The translations under genes were made by a program, and so were the position numbers. Below the pieces are notes generated by a model. The model was not told the origin of the DNA and searched no databases. It saw only the letters and a program-made list of their open reading frames with translations. This document shows positions 1 through 8,036 of a stretch of 64,000 bases of DNA, piece after piece. Origin of the DNA: VXNE01 sp963664635 (GTDB lineage: Bacteria > Pseudomonadota > Gammaproteobacteria > Pseudomonadales > Azotimanducaceae); the NCBI GenBank assembly GCA_963664635.1, contig OY761542.1, positions 2,728,001 to 2,792,000 on the forward strand, in the 5' to 3' direction. How positions within the stretch are numbered: position 1 is the first letter of the stretch; each line of letters starts with the position of its first letter.

Positions 1-888
1 ATGTCCTGGGACGGCGCGCGGGGCGTCATGTACCTGACGACCCATGACACGCCCTTCCTCTTCGCCATGCCCGAGGAGTACGAGAAGACCGGCGTGTACA
101 AGCGTCGCGAGGGCATGATCAACGTGGGTATCGAGTACGGACGCATCAACCAGTTGATCGAGGCCTGGGACGACCCGCCCCTGCCGGAAGGCTACCTGGT
201 CGCGTTCGATCCGCTCAGCGGCGAGACGGTGTGGGCCGTCCAGCAGGAACATCCCTGGAACGGCGGGGTCGTGGCGACGGCGGCCGGGCTCGTCTTCCAG
301 GGGGATGCCATGGGCAAGGTCTCGGCGCGCAACACGGACGACGGCAGCCTGCTGTGGCAGCGGGACACGTGGACATCCATCGTCGGCCCGACCATCACCT
401 ACGCGGTAGATGGCGTCCAGTACGTGGCGACCATGACGGGCGCCGGCTCGATCAACACGACGGGCGCGGCGACCTACCGCTACGGCAGCCACGCCCGGGT
501 CGTGGTGTACGCGCTCGGCGGCGCGGCCGAGTTGCCGATGCCGCCCGAGCGCGACACGACGATCAAGGAACAGCCGCCGCTCACCGCGTCGGCGGAGGAT
601 CTCGACCGCGGCGACGTGCTCTATCACGAGTTGTGTTCGCCATGTCACGGCATCGGGGTGCTGTCCTCCGGCGGGATTCCGGACCTGCGGTTCATGTCGC
701 CCGAGATCCACGCGACGTTCGAGGCCATCGTGCTCGGCGGCACGCTGAACGACAACGGCATGGCGTCCTTCGCGGACGTCCTCGACGTCGAGGACACGGC
801 GCGCATTCAGCAATACGTCATCTCGAGGGCCAACAGGGACCGGGAAGCGGCGCTGGCGGAAGCGGAGGAAAGCGCCGGGGAGACCTGA
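1..888 (+). CDS. PQQ-dependent alcohol dehydrogenase with C-terminal cytochrome c domain (5' end outside window)
   Basis: This is the C-terminal part of a periplasmic quinohaemoprotein that oxidises alcohols and passes electrons from PQQ to haem c. The first ~175 residues carry late beta-propeller repeats typical of PQQ dehydrogenases (SGETVWAVQQEHPWNGG, then a GLVFQGD / DGSLLWQ repeat). A short linker leads to a cytochrome c domain with the haem motif CSPCH at about residues 212-216, and a Met in NDNGMASF is a candidate axial ligand. Family members are usually about 600-700 residues, so more than half lies upstream of base 1 and the ATG at base 1 is probably internal. The natural substrate cannot be told from this fragment. 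Confidence 0.88.
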   Translation: MSWDGARGVMYLTTHDTPFLFAMPEEYEKTGVYKRREGMINVGIEYGRINQLIEAWDDPPLPEGYLVAFDPLSGETVWAVQQEHPWNGGVVATAAGLVFQGDAMGKVSARNTDDGSLLWQRDTWTSIVGPTITYAVDGVQYVATMTGAGSINTTGAATYRYGSHARVVVYALGGAAELPMPPERDTTIKEQPPLTASAEDLDRGDVLYHELCSPCHGIGVLSSGGIPDLRFMSPEIHATFEAIVLGGTLNDNGMASFADVLDVEDTARIQQYVISRANRDREAALAEAEESAGET

Positions 889-938
889 CCCCCGGCCGAT
901 GGAACGCGACGGGGCGATGGACGCCCGCGAGGCTACGC

Positions 939-1058
939 TGAGTGGGTGTCCCAACCAATACTGGCGAGGCTGCCGTGAGTGGGTGTCCCAACTACTGCGG
1001 GAACGGCGAGTGGGTGTCCCAACTGCGGAAACGAGGCTGACGTGAGTGGGTGTCCCAA
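939..1058 (+). repeat. Four imperfect copies of a ~31-37 bp direct repeat at the start of the DUF3667 gene
   Basis: The core TGAGTGGGTGTCCCAA occurs at 939-954, 976-991, about 1007-1022 (first base changed) and 1043-1058. The spacings are 37, 31 and 36 bp. The last two copies are in the reading frame of the downstream gene and each encodes a CPNCGNE zinc knuckle. The first two are in other frames. This looks like local duplication of the zinc-ribbon coding segment followed by indels. Confidence 0.85.
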
Positions 1059-1962
1059 TTGCGGGAACGAACGCCCGGGATCGTACTGCGCCCACTGCGG
1101 CCAGAACGACCGCGACTACGTGCGGTCGTTGCCGCTGATGCTCGGCGAGTTCGTCAAGGAGACGTTGGAGCTCGACTCCCGCTTCCTGCGCACCGTGAAG
1201 ACGATGATCATGCGCCCGGGCGAGTTGTCCGCGGAGTTCTCGCGCAACCGCCGGGCGAGCTACTCGTCACCGGTCCGTTTCTACCTGTTCGTCAGCCTCG
1301 CCTTCTTCTTCGTGCTCTCGCTGACGACGGATCTCAATCCGCCGGCCGAGCGGTGGGACGAGGCGGAGGTCGAACTGGACCGGGCGAGCGAGGGAGCGGA
1401 CGTCGAGCGGCTCAAGTCCATGCTGCCCGAGGAGCAACGCGGCAAGATCGATGCGATCCTCGCCCATCCCGGGCGTCCGTACCTGAAGATCGTCGTGTAC
1501 GAGGCGGCCAAGGCCCTCGCGGCCGCCGGCGACGACTTCGCGCTCGACGGGTTCGACCGCTTCGTGGCCGTGCAGGTCGTCGACGTGATGCACCAGCCGC
1601 TGGTGGCCGTCGACCGCCTGATGGACAACCTGCCGATCGCGATGTTCGTGACCCTTCCGGCCTATGCCGGCCTGCTCGCACTCTTCTATCTGCGCAAGCG
1701 GCGCTTCTACGTCGAGCACCTGATCTTCTCGGTCCACGTGCACACGGTCGCCTTTGCCGTGTTCACCGTGCGGATGCTGATCCCGGGAGGCAGCATCCTC
1801 ACCCTGGTGCTGCTCGTCTACTATTTCCTGGCGCTGAAACGCTACTACGGAGACGGCGCATTCTTGACCGCGGTCAAGTGGTTCCTGTCGTTGATCGCCT
1901 ACGGGATCCTGCTCGTACCGGGAATCCTGCTGGCGATGTTCGTCACGCTGTCGTCGTTGTGA
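1042..1962 (+). CDS. DUF3667 zinc-ribbon membrane protein
   Basis: The protein starts with a zinc ribbon made of two CxxC knuckles (CPNCGNE and CAHCGQ). A conserved stretch of the DUF3667 type follows (LDSRFLRTVKTMIMRPGE, then a hydrophobic FYLFVSLAFFFVLSL segment). The C-terminal third has three or four further membrane helices, with 306 residues overall. Function is unknown; the family sits in the inner membrane. I chose the GTG at 1042 because it has GAGG seven bases upstream and gives the usual N-terminus. An in-frame GTG at 979 would add a second CPNCGNE knuckle created by the tandem repeat. It is a single gene, with the next gene convergent 17 bp away. Confidence 0.8.
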   Translation: MSGCPNCGNERPGSYCAHCGQNDRDYVRSLPLMLGEFVKETLELDSRFLRTVKTMIMRPGELSAEFSRNRRASYSSPVRFYLFVSLAFFFVLSLTTDLNPPAERWDEAEVELDRASEGADVERLKSMLPEEQRGKIDAILAHPGRPYLKIVVYEAAKALAAAGDDFALDGFDRFVAVQVVDVMHQPLVAVDRLMDNLPIAMFVTLPAYAGLLALFYLRKRRFYVEHLIFSVHVHTVAFAVFTVRMLIPGGSILTLVLLVYYFLALKRYYGDGAFLTAVKWFLSLIAYGILLVPGILLAMFVTLSSL

Positions 1963-1979
1963 CCGTCCGAGCCCCCCCG

Positions 1980-2897
1980 TCAGGGGCCGGCGGCTTCCCG
2001 GATCGTGTCGTGCAGCGTTGCGAGCACATCGAGCATGGCATCGACGCTGCGCGCCCCGGACTGAAAGATCGCCGTGGCGTTGACGGCCGCCCATTCGAAC
2101 CCCATGTCCGCAATCTCCACGGCACGCCGCACCACCTGGTCGGAGTCCGCATAGAAAGCCTTGCCGGCGTTATCCCGCGGCGGTCCGGCGAGCATCTGCT
2201 GGTAGCCGATGGCGTCCGGGTCGCGGCCGGCGGCCTCCGCGTAGCGGCTGATCTTGTCCCGGCACCTCTGCGCGATGGCGGGGTCCGTGATCGGGTTCGC
2301 GAGCCAGCCGTCGCCCAGTTCGCCGACCCGGCGCAATGCGCGCTCGGCCGCGCCGCCCACCCAGACGGGCAGGGCGCCGCCCTGGGGCGGCTTCGGTTCC
2401 ATCGCCATGGCGGTGGAGGAGTAGTGCTCGCCGGCGTAGTCGACGCGCTCGTCGCCCCAGTACGCGCGCAACAGGGCGATGGCTTCGTCCATCCGCCGGC
2501 CGCGGTTGCCGAACGGCTCCTCGAGGGCGTCGTATTCGGACTCCTGCCACCCGACTCCCACGCCGAGCCGGACCCGGCCGCCCGAGAGGGTGTCGAGCGT
2601 GGCGACCTGCTTGGCCACCAGCACCGGCTGGCGTTGCGGCAACACGAGCACCTCGGTGCCGAGCCCGACGCGGGACGTCGCCGATGCCACGAAGCTCAGC
2701 GTCATCAGCGCTTCCATGATGGGCATCTTCGGCGGATAGATCGGCGCCGCGCGCGTTTCGGTGGGGAATCCCATGATCACATGGTCGAACATGTCGAGCT
2801 GGTCGTAGCCGATCATCTCGATGCCCTGCGCGAGCCGGACCACGCCGGCGCCTCCTTCCCGGTATGCGACGCTCGGAAATTCGACGGCGAGTTTCAT
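1980..2897 (-). CDS. LLM-class flavin-dependent (F420-type) oxidoreductase
   Basis: A 305-residue luciferase-like monooxygenase with a TIM-barrel fold. Family landmarks are visible: the N-terminal FDHVIMG, the GLGTEVLVLPQRQP strand and the GGRVRLGVGVGWQESEYDAL phosphate-binding segment near residues 105-125. It should oxidise or reduce an organic substrate using reduced flavin or F420. The subgroup resembles TIGR03619-type F420-dependent enzymes, but the cofactor cannot be proven from sequence. It starts at ATG 2897 and is monocistronic, with the DUF3667 gene convergent to it. Confidence 0.85.
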   Translation of the reverse strand: MKLAVEFPSVAYREGGAGVVRLAQGIEMIGYDQLDMFDHVIMGFPTETRAAPIYPPKMPIMEALMTLSFVASATSRVGLGTEVLVLPQRQPVLVAKQVATLDTLSGGRVRLGVGVGWQESEYDALEEPFGNRGRRMDEAIALLRAYWGDERVDYAGEHYSSTAMAMEPKPPQGGALPVWVGGAAERALRRVGELGDGWLANPITDPAIAQRCRDKISRYAEAAGRDPDAIGYQQMLAGPPRDNAGKAFYADSDQVVRRAVEIADMGFEWAAVNATAIFQSGARSVDAMLDVLATLHDTIREAAGP

Positions 2898-3288
2898 GGG
2901 CAGTTCCTCTCCCTGGATGGCGAAACCGACATGTTATACAAGCTGCGCCGCGCCGACCGCCGCCCCTCGGGCGCTACTGGGCGCTACTGGAAGGGCCGGT
3001 CCCGACTCGTGTCCTGCGGGACGGCTGGGGGAAGATGCAGTTCGGTGGGGGCGCCGGCCGGCGCCCCCACCCCGGATTATGGAGCTGACGCCCTGCTGGG
3101 CGCGGCCGAATCCGTTTGCGGACGGCTCACGTATTCAGCCGCTCCTTAACCGTAGATATCACCAGATCACCTCCTTTGTTGTTGCCCGACACGCGGCGCA
3201 TTATGCAGGGGAACCGGTGCCCAGACAAAGCGCCTCTCGTTCCGCAATAGCTCCGCAATAGCTCCGTAACAGCTCCGTCATGGCTCCG
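2898..3288. other. 391-bp intergenic region with a long palindrome and tandem repeats
   Basis: It lies between two minus-strand genes, downstream of the S41 protease and upstream of the LLM oxidoreductase. It holds a 28-bp GC-rich perfect palindrome (3044-3071) and a run of 11-bp repeats at its right edge (3241-3295). A short duplication of GGGCGCTACT lies near 2977-2996. I see no convincing coding frame in it. Confidence 0.6.
3044..3071. repeat. 28-bp perfect palindrome
   Basis: GGTGGGGGCGCCGG is followed at once by its exact reverse complement, with no loop. Read on the minus strand it lies beyond the end of the S41 protease gene and before the LLM gene, so it may end transcription or extrude as a cruciform. 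No T-tract follows, so it is not a canonical intrinsic terminator. Confidence 0.7.
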
Positions 3289-3295
3289 TCACTCG
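3241..3295. repeat. Five 11-bp tandem repeats (TCCGYAATAGC-like)
   Basis: Five contiguous units of exactly 11 bp: two identical TCCGCAATAGC, then TCCGTAACAGC, TCCGTCATGGC and TCCGTCACTCG, decaying towards the gene. The last unit overlaps the stop codon of the S41 protease gene (minus strand). The unit is about one helical turn long. Confidence 0.75.
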
Positions 3296-4986
3296 TCGAG
3301 GCGCATCCAGGCGCCGGGCAGGCCGGGACGCCTGGTCACGGGAAGACCCCGCGGTCCGGCGATCTCATCCGCGGACGGGGGCGCATGGACCCGTGGCGGA
3401 CGGATGGGCGGAACGCCCGGCGGCGCGGGGCAACTCCCCGTCTCCCGATGCCCCAGCGCCGCCGCCAGCAGGCGCTCGTCGGGCGCGCCGAGCAGGTGAT
3501 CGAAGTCGTCGGCGACCGCGCAACCAGGCAACTCCACGCCCTCGATGCGGCCGAGGTTCTCGGGCGAGAAACCGTCCGGATAGTCCCCGAAGCCCATGGC
3601 GTTCACGCTCTGGAACTGGACCGAGAAGTAGGTGGTGCCGCAGTTGTCCGCCGGGTAGAACCCGTAGGGCTTCCCGCAGGTCGTGGTGCCGACCTGGATG
3701 ACCTCCACGTCGATGCCGCGCAGGCCGTTGATGATCGCCTCGCTCGCCGAGCAGGTGCCGGCGGTCGTCAGCACGTAGACCCGAGACAGGTTCACCGCGG
3801 GGAGGACGTCCCCGGCCGGAAGCCCATCGGTGAAGCCCAGCGTCGTCTCGTGGAAGGGCGTGGGCGTCAGGACCCGCCCGGTGACGGGGTTGAAGTCCGT
3901 GTGCTTGTCGTTGAAACGCAGTTCGTCGAACGTGCGGCCGGACGCCGCGGCGGGTCCCGCGATCATGAAGGCCAGCTGGTTGGCGATGTCGAGGTAGCCG
4001 CCGCCGTTGTAGCGCAGGTCCACGACCAGATCGACGACGGCGTCGGACTCGAACCGCCGGACGGCGTCGACCAGTTGTGCCTCGGCGGGCGCGAGGTGGG
4101 CGGTGAACGACAGGTAGCCCACGGGTCCCGAGGGCGTGTCGAGGACCTGCACGTCCTGGACGGGCTGCGAGACGACCTCGGCGGCGGTCAGGGTCACCGT
4201 GCGCGTCTCCTCCGCGCCGAGGTCACGCACGACGAACTCGTGCGTCTCCCCGACGGCGGCCGGAGACAGGCCGGCGTTCAACGTGTCCACGTCGCTCCCG
4301 TTCTCCACGTCCACGCCGTCGATGGCGATCAGGCGCGTGCCGCGGGCCAGCTCCGCCAGTGCCGCCGGCGAGTCCGGCTCCGTGAAGGCGACGGCAATCT
4401 CGCGCGGCGGACTTCGGGCGAGCAGGACCCACTCCGCGCCATAGCCCGCCGAGACGCCGGACTGCGAGAGCTGCCGCCACGTTGCCGTATCGTAGGTGAA
4501 GTGGAACTGGTCCTTGGGCGCTCCGGACGGCGTTCGGGCGAACGTCCGCAGGCGATCGAAGTAGTCGAGGACGGAGTAGCCCACCGGGTCGACGTACTCG
4601 ATCTCGTCGTACCAGAGGTAGAGGTCGTTGCTCCAGGAGCGCAGCCACAGCTTCTCGTCCCTGGCCGAGCCCTGCCGGTCCTCGAACGGGCGGCCCGTGA
4701 AGCTGTCCGCGCCGGACCGCGGGGCGGCGCAGGACGCCGCGTGGTCGGCGGCATCCGCGAATATGTTGGGGTCGACGGTCCGTTCCGGGTCCAGCGGAAA
4801 GGCGTCGTCCACATCGGCGACGCCGTCGCCGTCATCGTCGGTGTCCTGGTCGTCGGCCGTGCCGTCGTTGTCCGTGTCCACCGGCGGCGGGGGAGGGGGA
4901 GGCGCGGGCGCGGCGTCCCGTCCGCCCCCGCCGCCGCCCCCGCAGGCGGCAACGAGGACGGCCAACAGGGCTCCGGCCAGGACCAC
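3289..4986 (-). CDS. S41 family C-terminal processing peptidase, lipoprotein with thrombospondin-3-like Ca-binding stretch
   Basis: A secreted lipid-anchored serine protease. The lipobox LLAVLVAAC is followed by a glycine and proline linker, then Asp-rich repeats (DTDNDGTADDQDTDDDGDG) that resemble calcium-binding type-3 thrombospondin repeats. A PDZ-like region (ELARGTRLIAIDGVDV) comes next, then the S41 catalytic core with the Ser in GTCSASEAI and a Lys in TCGKPYG. The start is uncertain. The GTG at 4986 gives a very short signal peptide. An Arg-rich n-region (RSRR) is encoded just upstream, so the true start may be GTG 5163, ATG 5211 or a non-standard codon near 5076. The upstream gene is divergent. 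Confidence 0.82.
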   Translation of the reverse strand: MVLAGALLAVLVAACGGGGGGGRDAAPAPPPPPPPVDTDNDGTADDQDTDDDGDGVADVDDAFPLDPERTVDPNIFADAADHAASCAAPRSGADSFTGRPFEDRQGSARDEKLWLRSWSNDLYLWYDEIEYVDPVGYSVLDYFDRLRTFARTPSGAPKDQFHFTYDTATWRQLSQSGVSAGYGAEWVLLARSPPREIAVAFTEPDSPAALAELARGTRLIAIDGVDVENGSDVDTLNAGLSPAAVGETHEFVVRDLGAEETRTVTLTAAEVVSQPVQDVQVLDTPSGPVGYLSFTAHLAPAEAQLVDAVRRFESDAVVDLVVDLRYNGGGYLDIANQLAFMIAGPAAASGRTFDELRFNDKHTDFNPVTGRVLTPTPFHETTLGFTDGLPAGDVLPAVNLSRVYVLTTAGTCSASEAIINGLRGIDVEVIQVGTTTCGKPYGFYPADNCGTTYFSVQFQSVNAMGFGDYPDGFSPENLGRIEGVELPGCAVADDFDHLLGAPDERLLAAALGHRETGSCPAPPGVPPIRPPRVHAPPSADEIAGPRGLPVTRRPGLPGAWMRLDE

Positions 4987-5253
4987 CGAGACCGCGCGGC
5001 GGGACCGGGGGCGGTGGCAAGGGGCCGTGGCGATGTCCGCTGCGCGGTGTCGCCGTGGCGGCGGAAGGGACCGCAGTGTATCGATGGCAGCGTTCCTCCA
5101 TACGGACCGGGGCCGTGGCGCCCCGAACGATAGCCCGCGCCGGGCGGTGGAAACAAGCAACACCCGAAGGCGCGCCGGGTGCGCGTGCCGCGGACCGCCT
5201 GATGCTCCCATCCCTTGTGATACGTTAGCCGCCACCGTCGACGAGGACCTCCC

Positions 5254-6387
5254 ATGAACTCGAAAGCGTGCGACTTGCTCGGCATCGAATTCCCGCTGTT
5301 CGCCTTTAGCCACTGCCGCGATGTCGTCGCCGGCGTCAGCAGCGCGGGCGGCTTCGGCGTGCTGGGCGCCGCCGGCCACACTCCCGAGACCCTCGAGATC
5401 GAGCTTGACTGGATCGACGAGCACGTGGGCGGCAAGCCCTACGGCGTGGACCTGCTGGTGCCGACGAGCATGGACAGCAAGGAGCACGGCCTCACGCGCG
5501 AGGAACTCGAGGACCGCATCCCGCTCGAGCACAAACGCTACATAGAGAGCCTCCTGGCCCGACACGACATCGACACCGCGGACCTGTGGGAAGAAACCCT
5601 GAGGGACGGCGTGGGGGACAACATGCGCGAGGCCGGCGCGAGCCGCATCCTCGACGTGGCGTTCTCCCACCCGATCGGGATGGTGGTCAACGCCCTCGGC
5701 GTGCCCCCCGGCTTCATGATGTCGCGCGCCCGGGAGGCGGGCGTGGCGGTGGGCGCCCTCGCCGGGGCGCGGGAACACGCCGTCAAGCACGCGGAGGCGG
5801 GCATAGACGTGATCATCGTCGCGGGCACGGAGGCCGGCGGGCACTGCGGGGAGGTCTCGACGCTGGTCCTCGTCCCGGAGGTGCTCGAGGCGATCGGGGA
5901 CTCCGGCATGGTCGTGCTCGCGGCGGGCGGGATCGTCACCGGCCGACAGATGGCCGGCTGCATGGCCATGGGGGCCGATGGGGTGTGGACCGGCTCCGTG
6001 TGGCTGACGACGGCCGAGGCGGAGACGCTGCCCATCGTGAAGGACAAGATGCTCGCGGCGAACTCGCGTCAGACCGTGCGTTCCAGGAGCCGGACCGGCA
6101 AGTACACGCGCCAGTTGCGTTCCGCCTGGACCGACGCCTGGACGGCGGAAGACTGTCCCGACCCGCTCCCGATGCCGTTGCAGGGCGTGCTCGCCGGCGC
6201 TGCATTCCGCAAGATCAACAGGCTCGCGGAGAGCGACCACGAAGGTGCGAAGCAGCTTGCCAACTACTACGTGGGGCAGGGCGTGGGCCTCATGAACGAG
6301 ACCCTGTCCGTACGGTCGGTGGTCTACGACTTCATGGAGGACTTTGCGACCGCCACCGAGCGACTGGCGTCGGTCTTGGAAGCGTAG
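5254..6387 (+). CDS. Nitronate monooxygenase / 2-nitropropane dioxygenase family
   Basis: A 377-residue FMN TIM-barrel enzyme that oxidises alkyl nitronates, or a related enoyl-reductase-like member of the family. Visible landmarks are the N-terminal SSAGGFGVLGAAGHTPE segment, IIVAGTEAGGHCGE around residues 188-201 with the family His, and the FMN-phosphate motif AAGGIVTGRQMA followed by MGADGVWTGSVWL. The ATG at 5254 follows GAGGACCTCCC. The protease gene is divergent and the next gene convergent, so it is a single-gene unit. The stop TAG is embedded in a GTAGGGG sequence. Confidence 0.9.
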   Translation: MNSKACDLLGIEFPLFAFSHCRDVVAGVSSAGGFGVLGAAGHTPETLEIELDWIDEHVGGKPYGVDLLVPTSMDSKEHGLTREELEDRIPLEHKRYIESLLARHDIDTADLWEETLRDGVGDNMREAGASRILDVAFSHPIGMVVNALGVPPGFMMSRAREAGVAVGALAGAREHAVKHAEAGIDVIIVAGTEAGGHCGEVSTLVLVPEVLEAIGDSGMVVLAAGGIVTGRQMAGCMAMGADGVWTGSVWLTTAEAETLPIVKDKMLAANSRQTVRSRSRTGKYTRQLRSAWTDAWTAEDCPDPLPMPLQGVLAGAAFRKINRLAESDHEGAKQLANYYVGQGVGLMNETLSVRSVVYDFMEDFATATERLASVLEA

Positions 6388-6395
6388 GGGCGTAG

Positions 6396-6417
6396 GGCCC
6401 CGCCCTTGACCGGGGCC
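6396..6417. terminator. GC-rich stem-loop between convergent genes
   Basis: GGCCCCG at 6396-6402 pairs with CGGGGCC at 6411-6417 around an 8-nt loop. It lies between the ends of the nitronate monooxygenase and the P-loop kinase genes. No T-tract is present, so bidirectional termination is only likely. It directly follows two GTAGGG motifs, so it may be a degenerate REP sequence. Confidence 0.45.
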
Positions 6418-6430
6418 GTCGAGCTGGCGC

Positions 6431-7054
6431 TCAGGGCGGGAGTTCCCCGCGCAGGCGCTCGAACGCGGTACCGCCCGCCGCCGCGGCCCGTATGACGCGT
6501 TCGGCACAGGCGCGGGGCGCCACGGAGCCCGTGTCGACCTCGACATCGTAGATGCCGTGCGCATGGACGTCGTGGAAGTGGGACTCCGCCGTGCCCGGGA
6601 AGCGCCCCGGCCGGGCCGCTTCCCGGGCGTTGACGACGTCGAGCGGGCAGCGCACGCCGACGAAGGTCACGGGCAGACCGTGGAGCGCGTCCAGGTAGTC
6701 GCGCAGGAATGCCTGCTCCAGCAGCAGGTCGTCCAGGATCACGTTGCCGCCTTCCCGCGCGAAGGTGGCAACCGCACGCCGCATGCCGCGGAGCATGCGG
6801 CGGCCGACGTCGCCGAACCGGATGGCGGTCACGCGTTGTCCCCCCCGGTCCACCGGCACCACGTTGAGACCGCGGGCCCCCGGTGTGCCGGCCGGCGAGT
6901 TGAGGCCGCGATACCGGGCCGGCAGGCCGTCCCGGTACTGGTCCAGCGAGATCAATTGGTAGGGCTCGGGCAGCAACTGCTGCAGCATCTGGGCGAGCGT
7001 CGTCTTGCCGGCGCTGGACGACCCGTTCAGGAGGATGACCTGGCCGGGCGTCAT
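6431..7054 (-). CDS. Chloramphenicol phosphotransferase-like P-loop kinase
   Basis: A 207-residue small-molecule kinase of the CPT-like P-loop family. The Walker A motif LLNGSSSAGKTTLAQ is at the N-terminus. The acceptor-site segment (ISLDQYRDGLPARYRGLN), a central VILDDLLLE strand and a VGVRCPLDVVNAREAARPGR lid-like region follow. Members phosphorylate hydroxylated small molecules, and drug resistance should not be assumed. Its ATG overlaps the stop of the upstream PfkB kinase gene (ATGA), so the two are translationally coupled and perhaps act in one salvage pathway. Confidence 0.75.
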   Translation of the reverse strand: MTPGQVILLNGSSSAGKTTLAQMLQQLLPEPYQLISLDQYRDGLPARYRGLNSPAGTPGARGLNVVPVDRGGQRVTAIRFGDVGRRMLRGMRRAVATFAREGGNVILDDLLLEQAFLRDYLDALHGLPVTFVGVRCPLDVVNAREAARPGRFPGTAESHFHDVHAHGIYDVEVDTGSVAPRACAERVIRAAAAGGTAFERLRGELPP

Positions 7055-8001
7055 GCCGGCGTTGTCCCGGCTGCGGCGAGCCACGCCGGCGCGTCCTTCC
7101 AGGCTTCTGCGTAGCGTTCCCGGAAGTCGACGAAGCGATGGCGCTGCGTGCCGTGCGTCTCGATCTTGATCGCGGCGGCGCAGGCCCCGGCCCGCATCGC
7201 GTCCGGCAGCGGTGCGCCGGACAGGCGCGCATGGACGAAGCCGGTCCGGTACGCATCGCCGCACCCGGTCGGATCCGCGATGCGGCGGACCGGCGCCGCG
7301 GGTACCGAGATCTCTCCACAGTGCGAGCCGTCCGCGCCGGCCGTGACAACCAGGGTGTCGAGCTCGACGGACGGATCGCCGCCGCAGTGCTCCCGCAGCG
7401 TCTCGAACTCGTAGCGGTTGACGATGAGCTCGCGGGAACCGGCGACCAGTTGGCGCGCCTGCGCCGGCGTGAAGTCGGTCAGCCCCTGTCCCGGGTCGCA
7501 GAGAAAAGGCACGTTCAGAGCGGACAGGACCCGGGCCGCCGCGATCATGTTCGGGGCGACGTCCGGCGCCACCACGGCATAGTCGAAGTGGCGCGCGCGG
7601 GCGAACTCGGCGAGGCGAGCTTCGAAGTCCGGCACGCGCGACGGCCCGGGAAAGAACCCGGTGAACTGGTTGCCGTCCCGGTCCGTGAACACGAAGGCAT
7701 GCGACGAGTAGGGCGCGCCGGACACGGCGACGATGCCGCCGCGGTCGATGCCGAGCGCCCGCAGGTGTCCCGCGTAGTCCGCATCGTGATCGTCGCCGAC
7801 GAAGACGAAGGGCACGGGCGCGTGGCCGAGCAGGGCAAGTCCGTAGACGATGTTCATCGCGCACCCGCCGAAGCGCCGGTCGATCCGGTCGAGGTGGATG
7901 GAGAGGTTGATCCCGCCGTGCCGAGGCAGGTCCGGGAAACGGCCGCCGTACCGCGCCGCGTAGTCGATGGCCAGAGTTCCGGTGACGAGGATGCGTGACA
8001 T
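7051..8001 (-). CDS. PfkB-family carbohydrate/nucleoside kinase (adenosine kinase-like)
   Basis: A 316-residue ribokinase-fold kinase. The N-terminus (ILVTGTLAIDYAARYGGRFPD) and the FGGCAMNIVYGLALLG glycine-rich segment resemble bacterial adenosine kinase-like PfkB proteins. The C-terminal signature DPTGCGDAYRTGF carries the catalytic Asp and anion hole. It likely phosphorylates a nucleoside or sugar. The neighbouring divergent gene is a NupC nucleoside transporter, which supports a nucleoside substrate. ATG 8001 is only a few dozen bases from the NupC start on the other strand. Confidence 0.85.
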   Translation of the reverse strand: MSRILVTGTLAIDYAARYGGRFPDLPRHGGINLSIHLDRIDRRFGGCAMNIVYGLALLGHAPVPFVFVGDDHDADYAGHLRALGIDRGGIVAVSGAPYSSHAFVFTDRDGNQFTGFFPGPSRVPDFEARLAEFARARHFDYAVVAPDVAPNMIAAARVLSALNVPFLCDPGQGLTDFTPAQARQLVAGSRELIVNRYEFETLREHCGGDPSVELDTLVVTAGADGSHCGEISVPAAPVRRIADPTGCGDAYRTGFVHARLSGAPLPDAMRAGACAAAIKIETHGTQRHRFVDFRERYAEAWKDAPAWLAAAGTTPA

Positions 8002-8036
8002 ACTTGCCGGCGTTCTTATCAGCGGACGGGGGGCGG

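Noticed and set aside
5212..6564. Upstream extension of the S41 protease reading frame to more than 1000 residues
   Set aside because: The extension runs antisense to the well-supported nitronate monooxygenase gene, has the low-complexity Arg/His composition of shadow frames, and the lipobox marks a start near 5.0 kb.
6431..7054. Chloramphenicol resistance gene
   Set aside because: Similarity is to the broad CPT-like kinase family. The coupling to a nucleoside-type kinase suggests metabolism, and nothing shows drug modification.
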